DNA from: Macrophomina tecta
Lineage: Eukaryota > Ascomycota > Dothideomycetes > Botryosphaeriales > Botryosphaeriaceae
Direction of reading: 5' to 3'
Length of the DNA stretch: 64,000 nucleotides
Assembly (NCBI GenBank): GCA_024180945.1
Contig: JAKSGN010000036.1
Coordinates: 1,178,001 to 1,242,000, forward strand
A program made the translations under genes and the position numbers. Of the stretch, positions 46,550 to 55,627 are shown piece after piece. The notes beneath the pieces were generated by a model, which was not told where the DNA came from, made no database searches, and saw nothing but the letters and a program-made list of their open reading frames with translations. Every line of letters begins with the position of its first letter. Position 1 is the stretch's first letter.

Positions 46550-48250
46550 TCAAGGCGCCGCCGCCGGCGCTGCTGCTGCTGTTGCTGCAGCTGCATTTGC
46601 GAAGCCGATGACCTCGACTGGGCCCGCCGTATGCACAGCCCGGAGCTCACGCAGCTTCTCCAGCTGCTCGTCGGTGAGGCTCTTCTCCACGCCTTCGCAC
46701 CTCCTGCTCGGGCGCACGACCAGCCGGTTGGGGTACAGCGGCTCGAAGACGACGTCGGCGTCCTCCCAGTCCCAGAGGTCGGACTTCTCGCGGAAGTAGT
46801 AAGGGCGGGCGGAGGCGTCGTCGCGGGCGACGAGGGAATGCGTGTCTCGGACGTCCTTGCTGTGCACGGTGCTGTAGGAGCCGTCGCGGGCAACGGCCAG
46901 GCTGCTGTGCCACGGGGTGCGCGGGAAGTCGCCGGTGCGCGTGACGATAAGCGGGACGGACAGCTTGACGGCGCCGGTCGAGGGGTGGATCGATAGGCGG
47001 ACGTAGTCTGGGCACTTGGCCTGCAGGAGCTTCGTGAACGACTGTTTTTGTTTTTTAAACAAGGATTGTCAGTGTCGGTTCCCTCATTGTGCAAGGGGGG
47101 TGTGGGGGGAAGAAAATTTATCATTACCTCAGCGCGAATCATCATGTTGATGGCGACCTTCTTCACGCATTTGCGGAACTTCTGGCCGCTCGTCGCCGTC
47201 TTCGCGACCTCGCTGTGGCGCAGGTCCGACTCGAGGAAGCGCACAAAGCCGCAGTAGGTCAGCAGCGTGTCGCTGTCCTCGCGCATCATCTCGCGCACCT
47301 CCTCCTCGGTGCGCCCGTAGCCGGCTAGCAGCTCCTCGCGGCACTGCTGCGTCAGGGATAAGTACAGCGCCTTGTCGAGCTTGCGGCCGGCCGTGTGCCC
47401 GAGGATGTCCATGACGCGCATCAGCTTGATGTGCCGGTCGTAGCCTCGCTGGCGGACGATGTCCATGAGGCCCTCGCTGTACGCCCACGTGTCCTCGTCC
47501 GGGATGCCGACAACATCGTCGAACACCATGCCATCGGTAGCGATGTGGACCTCGCCGCCGAGGGGGTAGACAGCCCTGATGTCCTCGCACATCTGGTTGA
47601 GGCGTGCGAGAGCAAGCTCTTCGCCCAAGTCGGGCAAGACGCCAGTGACCTTGTCGACTTTGTTGATCTGGAATGGTCATTAGTTACGGTTGTGATGGCT
47701 GCGCTACAATAAGACGTACACTCTTCCACGGGAAGGCGGGCAAGATCATTCTGATTGCCCGACCCTCTTGCAACTGCTTCAAGACCTTCTCGACGAACAT
47801 CGGCTTGCCAATCCAGCCGGCACTATGCTCCTCGCCGTCTTTGGGTGCAGTGTGCTTTCCATAGCGCTGGATGATATCCAAGATATCACTGGCAAGCTTC
47901 TCAAGCTCCTCGGCTGCTGTCTCTTCAACCGGTGTAGCGATGCCTTGAACACTGGTCAGTGGCACTGTGGGAGGAGCTTGCAACGAATTGATTGAGGGCA
48001 TACCAGAGTCGTGGATTGGCTCAATTGTAGCTTCCGGAACTTTCTCCTCAGCCCAAATCTTCTCTTGGGCCTCAGTGACCGAAGATTGGACTTGGGATGC
48101 CCGTCCATCCCAGTCGGACAGCAGGTTCTTGAAGTCATATCCCGCCGGCAGAGAGAAGGAAGTCGCACTGCCGAGAACGGACACAAGTATAGTCTGGACT
48201 TTCACCAGGCTCTGTAGCTGGGACTCGATGGACAGGAGACGGGCTTCCAT
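46550..48250 (-). CDS. Isocyanide synthase, DIT1/PvcA family
   Basis: DIT1/PvcA enzymes convert an amino acid (commonly Tyr or Trp) to its isonitrile using ribulose-5-phosphate; yeast Dit1 acts in dityrosine spore-wall synthesis. Three exons (48250-47720, 47667-47128, 47041-46550), all in phase 0, give 520 residues. Residues 1-135 form a less conserved N-terminus. The catalytic domain then shows LPAFPWKS, LPDLGEELALARLNQMC, GGEVHIATDGMVFDDVVG, and PDEDTWAYSEGLMDIV. Near the end comes PYYFREKSDLWDWED. There is no attached TauD-type oxygenase, P450 or NRPS-like domain. The C-terminus is an Ala-rich run coded by GCN repeats. It is divergent from an MFS gene across a 1.6 kb promoter. Product unknown. 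Confidence 0.9.
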
Positions 48251-48400
48251 GATAGCGATTTGAAGGGGAATGAATTGGACTTTGAAGAAAATGAATGGTT
48301 GGAGTTCAAAAGAACAGTGAATATGGCACTTCTGCGAACGATCGAAGTCTTTGTGCTTTTGGTGCTGGACTTGACCTCAATAGGGCCACGAAAACGTCGA

Positions 48401-48410
48401 ATATATACTT
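48401..48410 (-). promoter_or_regulatory. TATA box of the isocyanide synthase gene
   Basis: atatatactt on plus gives AAGTATATAT on minus, about 150 bp before the ATG at 48250. Confidence 0.5.
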
Positions 48411-48796
48411 CATCCCGCCAGGCATATGCTCTACTTAGTCCAGAACAGCCACAGCCCTTCGCGTCCATCCCACGCTCTCCGATCCTTCGATGAGGGCGGT
48501 TCCGGATGAGGGCAACGCTGACTACGCGCTGTCGGATGGTATGCCTGATGTGTTGGAGGCTTGGGAAGCGGTATTACTCTACCCGTAGGACTCCCGGAGG
48601 AGGGCTGCGGCGTCTCACTCCGGAAGGTCCTCGCCGTGGGTCCGTAGCCCACTGTGACATGCCAATGGGCTTGCATAATGCTCTCCACTCAGTCATCTCC
48701 CCTTGAAAATCACCTCGCAGAATGGCTTCATTGTAACATCTGTGCCATTGAAATCCGGCGCAGTACAAGCCCTTGCAACCAATCAGAATCAACGCC

Positions 48797-48811
48797 CTCC
48801 GGTGTCCGGAG
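48797..48811. promoter_or_regulatory. CGG-N3-CCG palindrome, candidate Zn2Cys6 binding site
   Basis: ctccgg-tgt-ccggag: two perfect 6-bp arms around a 3-bp spacer, with the core CGG-TGT-CCG at 48800-48808. This is the inverted-repeat form bound by many fungal binuclear zinc-cluster regulators. No such regulator gene was found in the window. Confidence 0.45.
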
Positions 48812-49882
48812 GAGAGGAAGAAAAAGAAAAAGAAGAAAAATATGCAATTCTACTTTCTCCATTGGAAATTCTTGACATTTACGTGGCACTGTGGCTTGAG
48901 CCTGGGCCACTGCGAGCAGTTGTTGCCTGTGCAGAAGCGTAGGCAAGCCAATTCAAAACATCCATTAGCAAGTACAGCGGCCTTTGGGTCGGGAAAAGCC
49001 TTGCCCTGGGCCCAACAGCTGTCACTAGCTGCAAGATCAGGCAAGTCCTGAATAATTCTGCGGTGGTCCAGGCGACACTAGGTAAGAATAAGCTCAGCTG
49101 GTTGTGCAACGTAAAAAACGGGGAGTCCGTCGACCGGGCGTGGTACTGCGGTACATCCTTCCGCCGACTAATCCTAGCTGCAGGCGTGAGATCCTACCTC
49201 GGATCGTACCAAGAGGATTTCCGCGGGCTTCTGCTAGCTTAGATTAGCCTTGGAGGGAGCCCAAGCTCTGGCCAACCCTCGAGATCCTTCTTGTAGAATG
49301 CTTCCACGGGCATAACCGCCTCGTGTTGGGCGTGCACCCTGGAGGTAAATCCTACGCAGACCGCCAGCCAGCGAGCCAGCCAGCCCGCTAGCCCGCCAGC
49401 CCGGGGGTCCCGCATGCGCCGCGATCCTTTCCCGGGGTGCCTCATCCACAGCTCCACCTCCGCTCAGGCAGCAGAGCCCCTACAGACAACGTGAGAAAGA
49501 GCCCCGGGCGAATTGCTGCGGCTGATGTTTTGAACTGTGGATGAAAGGATCACTAGGGCGTCGGTTGTCCCATTTTTCTCAATAGTCATCACTTCGACTT
49601 TACAGACTCAGCTACGGGCCGCGTCTCCCAGCAGCTCCGTGGAGTATCTTCCGTTGGTGAGCACGCAGGATTTGGGGCTCAGTCGGGGAGGGGCGGAGTG
49701 AGGGCATTTTCTCACCGACTTGCGCCATTGTTACAAATCAATCTATTATTCTTTTGGTTGCATTCAGAGGCCTGGATGTGGAGGGCGATAGTTGAGTATC
49801 TCTTCCGCAGTCCTCTCTTCCGTACCGTTCTCCTGCAATTCCTGAATTGCTGCACAGCTTCCCTCCAAAGTTCATTCCCACC

Positions 49883-51250
49883 ATGTCTTCTTCGGACGCC
49901 TCCACGGCCACGCTCTCCAAGGAGAGGATCGGTTCTTCTCAGGAGAGCTTGCCAGTCTCGACCGAGAAGACAGAAATCAAGCTCAATGGCGGCTTCCTTG
50001 CGTGGTCCCAAGTTCTTGTTAGCTTCCTTCTCGTCGTCAACGGCTTTGGCTATTTTTCGTCCTTTGGGCTCTTCCAGTCGCACTGGATGAGCTTCCTCGA
50101 CAAGTCCGCCTCCGACATCTCATGGGTCGGCTCGTTATCTCTCTTTCTCCTCTTCTTCCTGGGGACCTTCTCCGGCCCAGCCATGGACGGCGGGCACTTC
50201 CGCTCGATTGTGGTCGTCGGCTGCGGCTTCCAGCTGCTCGGCGTCTTCACGACCTCGGCCATCACGCAGTACTGGCAGCTCATCCTCGCGCAGGGCATCG
50301 TCCAAGGCATCGGCAACGGCCTCCTCTTCACGCCGTGCGTGGCGCTGGTGTCGACGTACTTCACGGAGCGGCGTGCATTTGCACTCAGCCTCGCAGCGTG
50401 CGGCGCGCCGATTGGCGGGATCGTATTCCCCATCATCTCACGGCAGCTGTCGGGCACGCTGGGCTATCCCTGGACGATCCGCATCATGGGGTTCGTGATG
50501 CTGTTCAACACGCTCCTCATCCTCGGGCTCGCGCGGCCGCGGCAGTTCAAGCGCAGCAAGGGCGCGCTGGTGGACCCGCGGGCGTTCAAGGAGCCCACGT
50601 ACCTCTTCTTCGCAATCGGCATCTTCTTCACGCTCTGGGGCGTGTACATTGCCTACTTTTACGTGAGCACAGCCCCTCCCACCCACCCGCTTCTGCAGGC
50701 CAAATGCTGACCGTACCGGGCTGCGCAGACGACCACATTCGGCAAGGAGGAGATGGGCATCTCCGAAAGCAGCTCGCTGACGCTGCTCATGATCCTCAAC
50801 GCGGTGGGGGTGCCGGGGCGCGTCATCCCGGCGTACCTGGCGGACACGTACTTCGGGACCTTCAACACGCTGCTGCCATTCGTGGGCGGGGCGGCGGTCA
50901 TGCTGTTCGCGTGGACGGGGGTGCACGGGGCGGCGGCCTTCTACGCCTTCGTCATCCTGTACGGCATCTGCGCCAATGCGGTGCAGACGCTGTTCCCGTC
51001 GACGCTGTCGCAGCTGGCGCCGGACCTGTCCAAGGTGGCGTCGCGCGTGGGCATGGTGTTCACGGTGGGCAGCGTGGCCTGCCTGACCGGGCCGCCGATT
51101 GCGGGCAGGCTGATCGACCTGGGCGGCGGCGACTACCTGTACGCGCAGCTGTTCGGCGGCTGCGCTGTCACCCTGGGATTCGTATTCCTTGGCGTGGCGC
51201 GCCGGTGCCAGCACCAGCAGCAGAAGCGGGAGCAGCAGCAGCAGTGCTGA
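49883..51250 (+). CDS. MFS transporter, monocarboxylate (MCT/Mch) type
   Basis: Twelve-helix transporter of the MCT-like fungal group, which includes yeast Mch5 (riboflavin) and cluster-linked exporters. Two exons (49883-50662, 50729-51250) give 433 residues. The start of TM1 carries the family pattern DGGFLAW-like NGGFLAWSQVLVSFLLVVNG, followed by GYFSSFGLFQSHW. LILAQGIVQGIGNGLLFTP and RRAFALSLAACGAPIGGIVF follow, and the second half has NAVGVPGRVIPAYLADTYFG. The C-terminus is Gln-rich (QHQQQKREQQQQC). It is divergent from the isocyanide synthase gene, so it may export or import a product or precursor of that pathway. Confidence 0.88.
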
Positions 51251-51975
51251 TGGGCATCGGTGGTGACGAGCGGCGAGGGGGGGATGTCGAATCTGGCAGG
51301 ATGCGGGCATGGGCCACGGGCGGATTGGCGGGCGGGAGAAGTGCAAAGTGCAGTAGTCATAGACATTAGACAATCGGAATACCTTACGTTCCCACGCTTT
51401 TCCTCTTCGGTGGCTCGCTTGCGCAGCGGAAAGGACGTGGGGGCGTCGCGGGCTCGGCAGCTGGGGGTGCGGAAGGAAGGCAAGGGGGGCGGCGTTCCGC
51501 TCCGCTGGGACCTGCAGCTGCCGGGGGGCGGCCCGGTTTACATAAGATTTACTTGGCGTGCGATGCCATGTAAGCTTGTCCTCCGCCTCCGCTTGTTCTC
51601 CCACCATGCACAGCCCTTGCCCATTGTGGCCTCGACCTCCTGCTCGCGCAATTTCGAATCCTCATCCTCAATCCTACGGCCACCTGCTGCCTGAAAGCTA
51701 GCCCTCTGCAGCCCCATTGCCCGTCGTCTGGACTACTGCTGGCCCCAAGAGCCCCGCTGGGGCTTGCTTCCTCACCGCAGCCGCAACCCGTCCATCGCCA
51801 TCCTCCGTCCGAGCATCCTCGCCATGGCCGTCTTCGCCCTGCTGCCGACCACCATTGTCCAAGGCCCAACTCGATTGCCGGCTCTCAGAAATGAGATAAA
51901 AGGACGCCCTTCTGCCTGTGTTGGTCCGCATCCGCCGCACGCTGAAGCCCTCGCGACAACACTGCCTCGCTGACA
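51251..51975. other. Intergenic upstream of the SMP-30-like gene
   Basis: About 725 bp, co-directional. GC-rich, short frames only. Confidence 0.5.
51894..51903 (+). promoter_or_regulatory. TATA-like box of the SMP-30-like gene
   Basis: gataaaagga lies about 73 bp before the ATG at 51976. Confidence 0.45.
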
Positions 51976-53319
51976 ATGCCTGCCTCTCTTCTCTCCCTTG
52001 CGGCTCTGCTCAGCGTTGGCGGCTCAGCCCGCGCTGCTGCCACCGGCTTCTCCCAGCTCTCAAACTCGTCTGCGCCCGCGGCAAACTCGGGCTACGCGCC
52101 TGTCGCTGCTCCCTGCGGACCCTCGACGGCAAACGTTACCTGCATCCACCGCTATGGCAGTGTGCTGCCGCCTTCCTTCTCCCGCGATCCGGACCCCAAC
52201 GTGGGATACACCGGCACCCTCGTTCCTGACGACCCATCGTGGGCTTCTCTCGTGCCCACCGCTGACTTTGTCATTTTCGACAAGGAACGCGGCCTGTCAA
52301 TGCTGGGAGCAACCCCAAGGATCTGGCACAACTACATTCCCGTGCTGAACGTCATCCATGAGGCTCCCATCTTCGTGCCCGAGCTGAACAAGCTGTTCAC
52401 CACTCAGGATGGGCCGCCCGGAAACCTTAGCAACATTGTCATCGATCTCAATGCTGACCCTCCCACCGTGGAGGCCTTTGTCACCGACCCTCCGGTCTAC
52501 CAGCCGACTGGTGGTATCCTGCACGACGGCATGATCTACTGGGCTGTGCAAGGCAACAATGTCTCCCTGCCCAACGGCCTCCAGCAACGCCCCGGCATCG
52601 TGCGCGTCGACCCGCGCACCTACAAGGCCGAATGGCTACTCAACAACTACTACGGCTTCTTCTACGGCGGCCTCAACGACCTGACCGTCGACTCGGTCGG
52701 CGACGTCTGGTTCACCGACTCGGACTACGCGTGGGGTCTCGGCCTGTCGAACCAGTCGAACCAGAACCAGCTGGCGACGTACCGCTTCCGCCCCTCGACC
52801 GGCGAGGTTGTCGTCGTCGACTCGACCCTCCAGCACCCCAACGGAATCGCCTTCTCGCGCGACGGTGCCACTCTGTATGTCACCGACTCTGGCCTCGAGA
52901 CCGTCGGCGCCCCTGGCACAGAGACCGATGCCGGCTTCTACAACTACCCTATCCGTATTGAGTTCACGTCGACCAATGCCCGCAATATCTACGCTTGGGA
53001 TGTCGCGCGCCCTGATGGACCCAAGGGCACGCCTGTCATCACCGGCAAGCGTAATATCTTTCAGAGCCTTGAGGGCAGCCCCGATGGCATCAAGGTCGCT
53101 GCCAATGGCTATCTGGTCGTCGGCTCTGGTCTTTCCAATGGTGTGGACGTCCTGGATGCGCGCGGCTCGCCTATTGCCCGCATCCAGACCAACCACCCGG
53201 TCGAGAACATTGCCTTCGCTGGTGATGATCTGAAGACGCTGTACCTGGTTGGTATCGGCGGCATCACCAAGGTAGAATGGGACCTGCAGGGACCGGATCC
53301 GAACAACTACTATCTTTGA
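51976..53319 (+). CDS. Secreted SMP-30/gluconolactonase-like beta-propeller
   Basis: Six-bladed beta-propeller of the SMP-30/lactonase family; members open lactone rings with a bound divalent metal. Single exon, 447 residues. A signal peptide (MPASLLSLAALLSVGGSARA) leads the protein, and several sequons (NSS, NVT, NLS, NVS, NQS) suggest glycosylation. Propeller strand motifs include GGLNDLTVDSVGDVWFTDSD, HPNGIAFSRDGATLYVTDSG, and SPDGIKVAANGYLVVGSG, with the Asn/Asp metal-ligand positions (LNDLTV, PNGIAF, DSG) present. It sits between the MCT-type transporter and the MDR enzyme, so it may act on an extracellular lactone or ester linked to the pathway; that is inference. Confidence 0.9.
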   Translation: MPASLLSLAALLSVGGSARAAATGFSQLSNSSAPAANSGYAPVAAPCGPSTANVTCIHRYGSVLPPSFSRDPDPNVGYTGTLVPDDPSWASLVPTADFVIFDKERGLSMLGATPRIWHNYIPVLNVIHEAPIFVPELNKLFTTQDGPPGNLSNIVIDLNADPPTVEAFVTDPPVYQPTGGILHDGMIYWAVQGNNVSLPNGLQQRPGIVRVDPRTYKAEWLLNNYYGFFYGGLNDLTVDSVGDVWFTDSDYAWGLGLSNQSNQNQLATYRFRPSTGEVVVVDSTLQHPNGIAFSRDGATLYVTDSGLETVGAPGTETDAGFYNYPIRIEFTSTNARNIYAWDVARPDGPKGTPVITGKRNIFQSLEGSPDGIKVAANGYLVVGSGLSNGVDVLDARGSPIARIQTNHPVENIAFAGDDLKTLYLVGIGGITKVEWDLQGPDPNNYYL

Positions 53320-53821
53320 GATGGTGTTTGTCATGCAGAGAGAGAGAGAGAGAGAGAGCGCGTAGTTATCTGTAGATATTTCCAGCAGTGACTGTGCAGT
53401 GAGGGGTAACATCATAGATTTCGCACTATTAAATCGCAAAATAGAGGTGTTGTTGTACACATTTCGCTGCAGCATAGAATATGTCGATTAAGAATTACCA
53501 GTGATTGTGGGACAGTGTCATTTTTGGAGAGCACTTGGCGATTGCAGATCAAGCACTATGCTTCCCATATCGCTCTAGTGATCATTGCGGCGTGCAACTA
53601 ATCACAGCCCTTGTGCTGCGAGTGATAAAGGAGAAGCTTCACGTATAGAAGAACACTACCGCACGCAGAGTCCGCCATCCGTAAAGTTCGAACTAGGGGC
53701 TCACTCATAGCATATCCATGTCCCTAGCACCAGAGGCAAACAAAGCAATCAATTGCTCCTACCGCATTCTACGCAAACTACTCGAAAACCAAGAGACCAT
53801 CCACCCACGACTCTCTCTCCC
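53320..53821. other. Intergenic between convergent genes with (AG)11
   Basis: About 500 bp of 3' UTRs. (AG)11 microsatellite at 53337-53358. Confidence 0.5.
53337..53358. repeat. (AG)11 microsatellite
   Basis: Eleven AG units about 20 bp after the SMP-30-like stop codon, in the 3' UTR. Confidence 0.9.
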
Positions 53822-54883
53822 TCACACGCGGTACACAAGCTTCACCCCACTAACCCTGTCCTTCCTCAGGTCATCAACCCCCTCCAGCACGGCTTCGAGG
53901 CCCCCCTCCCTCACCTCCGGCGGGTGCACCTTGACCCTGCCCTGCGCCAGCAACTCGGCCGCGGCCTTCCAAAACCGCTCCGCGAACGCCAAGTGCGCCG
54001 CATCGGCCGCGAACGCCTTCTCGCCCTTGTGGAACGGCTCGCCGAGCGCCGTGTACGCCAGCGTCCCCGCGCTGCTGACGTCGTCGCGCGGGAAGCTGTC
54101 CAGGCGCAGCAGCGCGCTGTACTTGGCCACGTTGGGCCGCGAGGTCAGCGCCGCCGCGCAGATGGCCGCCGTGTCGGCCGACGCGATGCAGTCGAAGGCA
54201 AGCGCCAGGCGGTCCTCGGTCGCCGCGCGGATCTGCGCGCCGACGTCCGGGCTGCGGTAGTCGTAGACGTGGTCGGCGCCGAGGCGGCGCAGGAGGGCGT
54301 GGTTGTGGGGCGAGGCGGTGGCGTGGACGGTCAGCCCGGAGAGCTTGGCGAATTGGATGGCGAGGGTGCCTGTGGCGGTGGAGCCGCCGTAGATGAGGAT
54401 GGAGGAGGAGGAGGAGGTGGTGGTGGTAGTTGAGGTTGAGGTTGAGCTCGGCCACGGCAGGCCGAGGGACTGGTACAGCCCCTGGCCGACGGTGGTGATG
54501 CCGACGCCCAGGGTGGCGGCCTCCTCCATGGAGAGGTTGGAGGGCACCTTGAGCTGCAGTGCGGCTTTGGCGGCGATGTGTTCAGCGAAGCTGCCGTCCT
54601 CGTGGTTGTCTTGGTTGCTGCCGTGCACGAAGCCCGCGACGCGGTCGCCCGCACTGAAGCCCGTCACGCCGGGGCCGACCTCCTCGACGATGCCGCTGTA
54701 GTCGCAGCCGACGATGGCGCCCTTGCTGGCCAGGAAGTCGATGTGCTTCCAGTCGGTGGGGTTGAGCGCCACGGCGACCGTCTTCACTCTGAGGTAGCCC
54801 TCGCGAAGCTTGGGGATCGGGGCATCGGAGACCAGCTTGGCCACCTTGGGGCCCTGGATCTGGATGGCGCGCTGCAGAGCCAT
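53822..54883 (-). CDS. MDR oxidoreductase, ToxD / trans-acting enoyl reductase-like
   Basis: Zinc-independent medium-chain dehydrogenase/reductase of the quinone-oxidoreductase group, whose fungal relatives include ToxD and PKS partner enoyl reductases. Single exon, 353 residues from the ATG at 54883. Landmarks: VAVALNPTDWKHID, GAIVGCDYSGIVEEVGPGV, the cofactor loop YGGSTATGTLAIQFAKLSG (AxGxxG replaced by STATGT, as in that group), and GADHVYDYRSPDV. The catalytic-zinc Cys/His set is missing. A low-complexity insert STSTSTTTTTSSSSS sits before the Rossmann fold. The frame is open upstream to 55045, but family alignment favours MALQRAIQ as start. It is divergent from a DHA2 pump. No PKS is present in the window. 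Confidence 0.88.
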   Translation of the reverse strand: MALQRAIQIQGPKVAKLVSDAPIPKLREGYLRVKTVAVALNPTDWKHIDFLASKGAIVGCDYSGIVEEVGPGVTGFSAGDRVAGFVHGSNQDNHEDGSFAEHIAAKAALQLKVPSNLSMEEAATLGVGITTVGQGLYQSLGLPWPSSTSTSTTTTTSSSSSILIYGGSTATGTLAIQFAKLSGLTVHATASPHNHALLRRLGADHVYDYRSPDVGAQIRAATEDRLALAFDCIASADTAAICAAALTSRPNVAKYSALLRLDSFPRDDVSSAGTLAYTALGEPFHKGEKAFAADAAHLAFAERFWKAAAELLAQGRVKVHPPEVREGGLEAVLEGVDDLRKDRVSGVKLVYRV

Positions 54884-55627
54884 TGTGATGTGCAGAAATG
54901 CAAGAGGAAAGAAGAGGTGAGATTGTGCTGCTGGCGCTGGCCTCAACAGTCGCGCACCCGCTTGATTTCTATAGCCGCCATGTTCGGGTTCGTGAAGCTG
55001 AACACCGGACATTGAGGCATGGCCGTCAGCACGATTAGCAATCACACCTTCTGTAGGCAGACACTGGTGTAGGATAATGGAGAAGGAATGCAGCAGAAAA
55101 GCGGCGAGGTATGTTTAGGGTGGGGCGGCGGCAGAGGCGCTGACAGGGGGTGGTCCTTGCATCATTCCGCCCCCAATAATGCATCTTCTCTGCCGGCCCC
55201 CCCCCCCCAACGCCGGTGGCTGACTACCCATGCGTGCATTCAGCTCCACTAACAAGCCCTGCGTCCGTCAGCCAGGCCCAAAATCCTTCAGCATTTCCCT
55301 TTATCTCGATCAGGAAATCTATCCTCCTGATGACAAAGCCCGACATTTCTAAGCCTTCCGACGTCGTGTTAGACGTATGCGGCTCGGTGGGTCTCAAACT
55401 ACTGCTGACAGCTAATAGCCCGCCTGATTCTGTCACGACGTTGGTCTCCCGAAATATGCTTCTGCCAGTGCTGTCTCTGACACTCCTTTCTTCGATCCCC
55501 ATTTTCGTGCACAATCACCTTTTCTTCTGTAGCCGCCCGATATATCTTGAGCGAGTCTTGACCTCTGCTGGGTCTTCAGTTCTACCCGTCTTGCCCTGTC
55601 CGCGCCATCCTTTGACCGGTTTGCAAG
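54884..55627. promoter_or_regulatory. Divergent promoter, MDR enzyme / DHA2 efflux pump
   Basis: About 740 bp between two ATGs facing apart, including a C13-like run near 55199. No convincing CGG-N3-CCG palindrome was found here. Confidence 0.45.

Larger units (their letters stand above)
48251..49882. promoter_or_regulatory. Divergent promoter, isocyanide synthase / MFS transporter
   Basis: A 1.6 kb region with no recognisable gene. It holds a TATA box for the synthase gene, three TCCGGA copies (48501, 48619, 48805) and a CGG-N3-CCG palindrome, plus an A/G-rich patch near 48815-48841. Confidence 0.5.

Noticed and set aside
50122..51369. 415-codon plus frame overlapping the MCT-type MFS
   Set aside because: Arg/His/Ala-rich with no domain; the frame from 49883 gives a normal transporter.
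54884..55045. N-terminal extension of the MDR enzyme
   Set aside because: An in-frame ATG exists, but the extension has no family counterpart and the usual start is MALQ at 54883.
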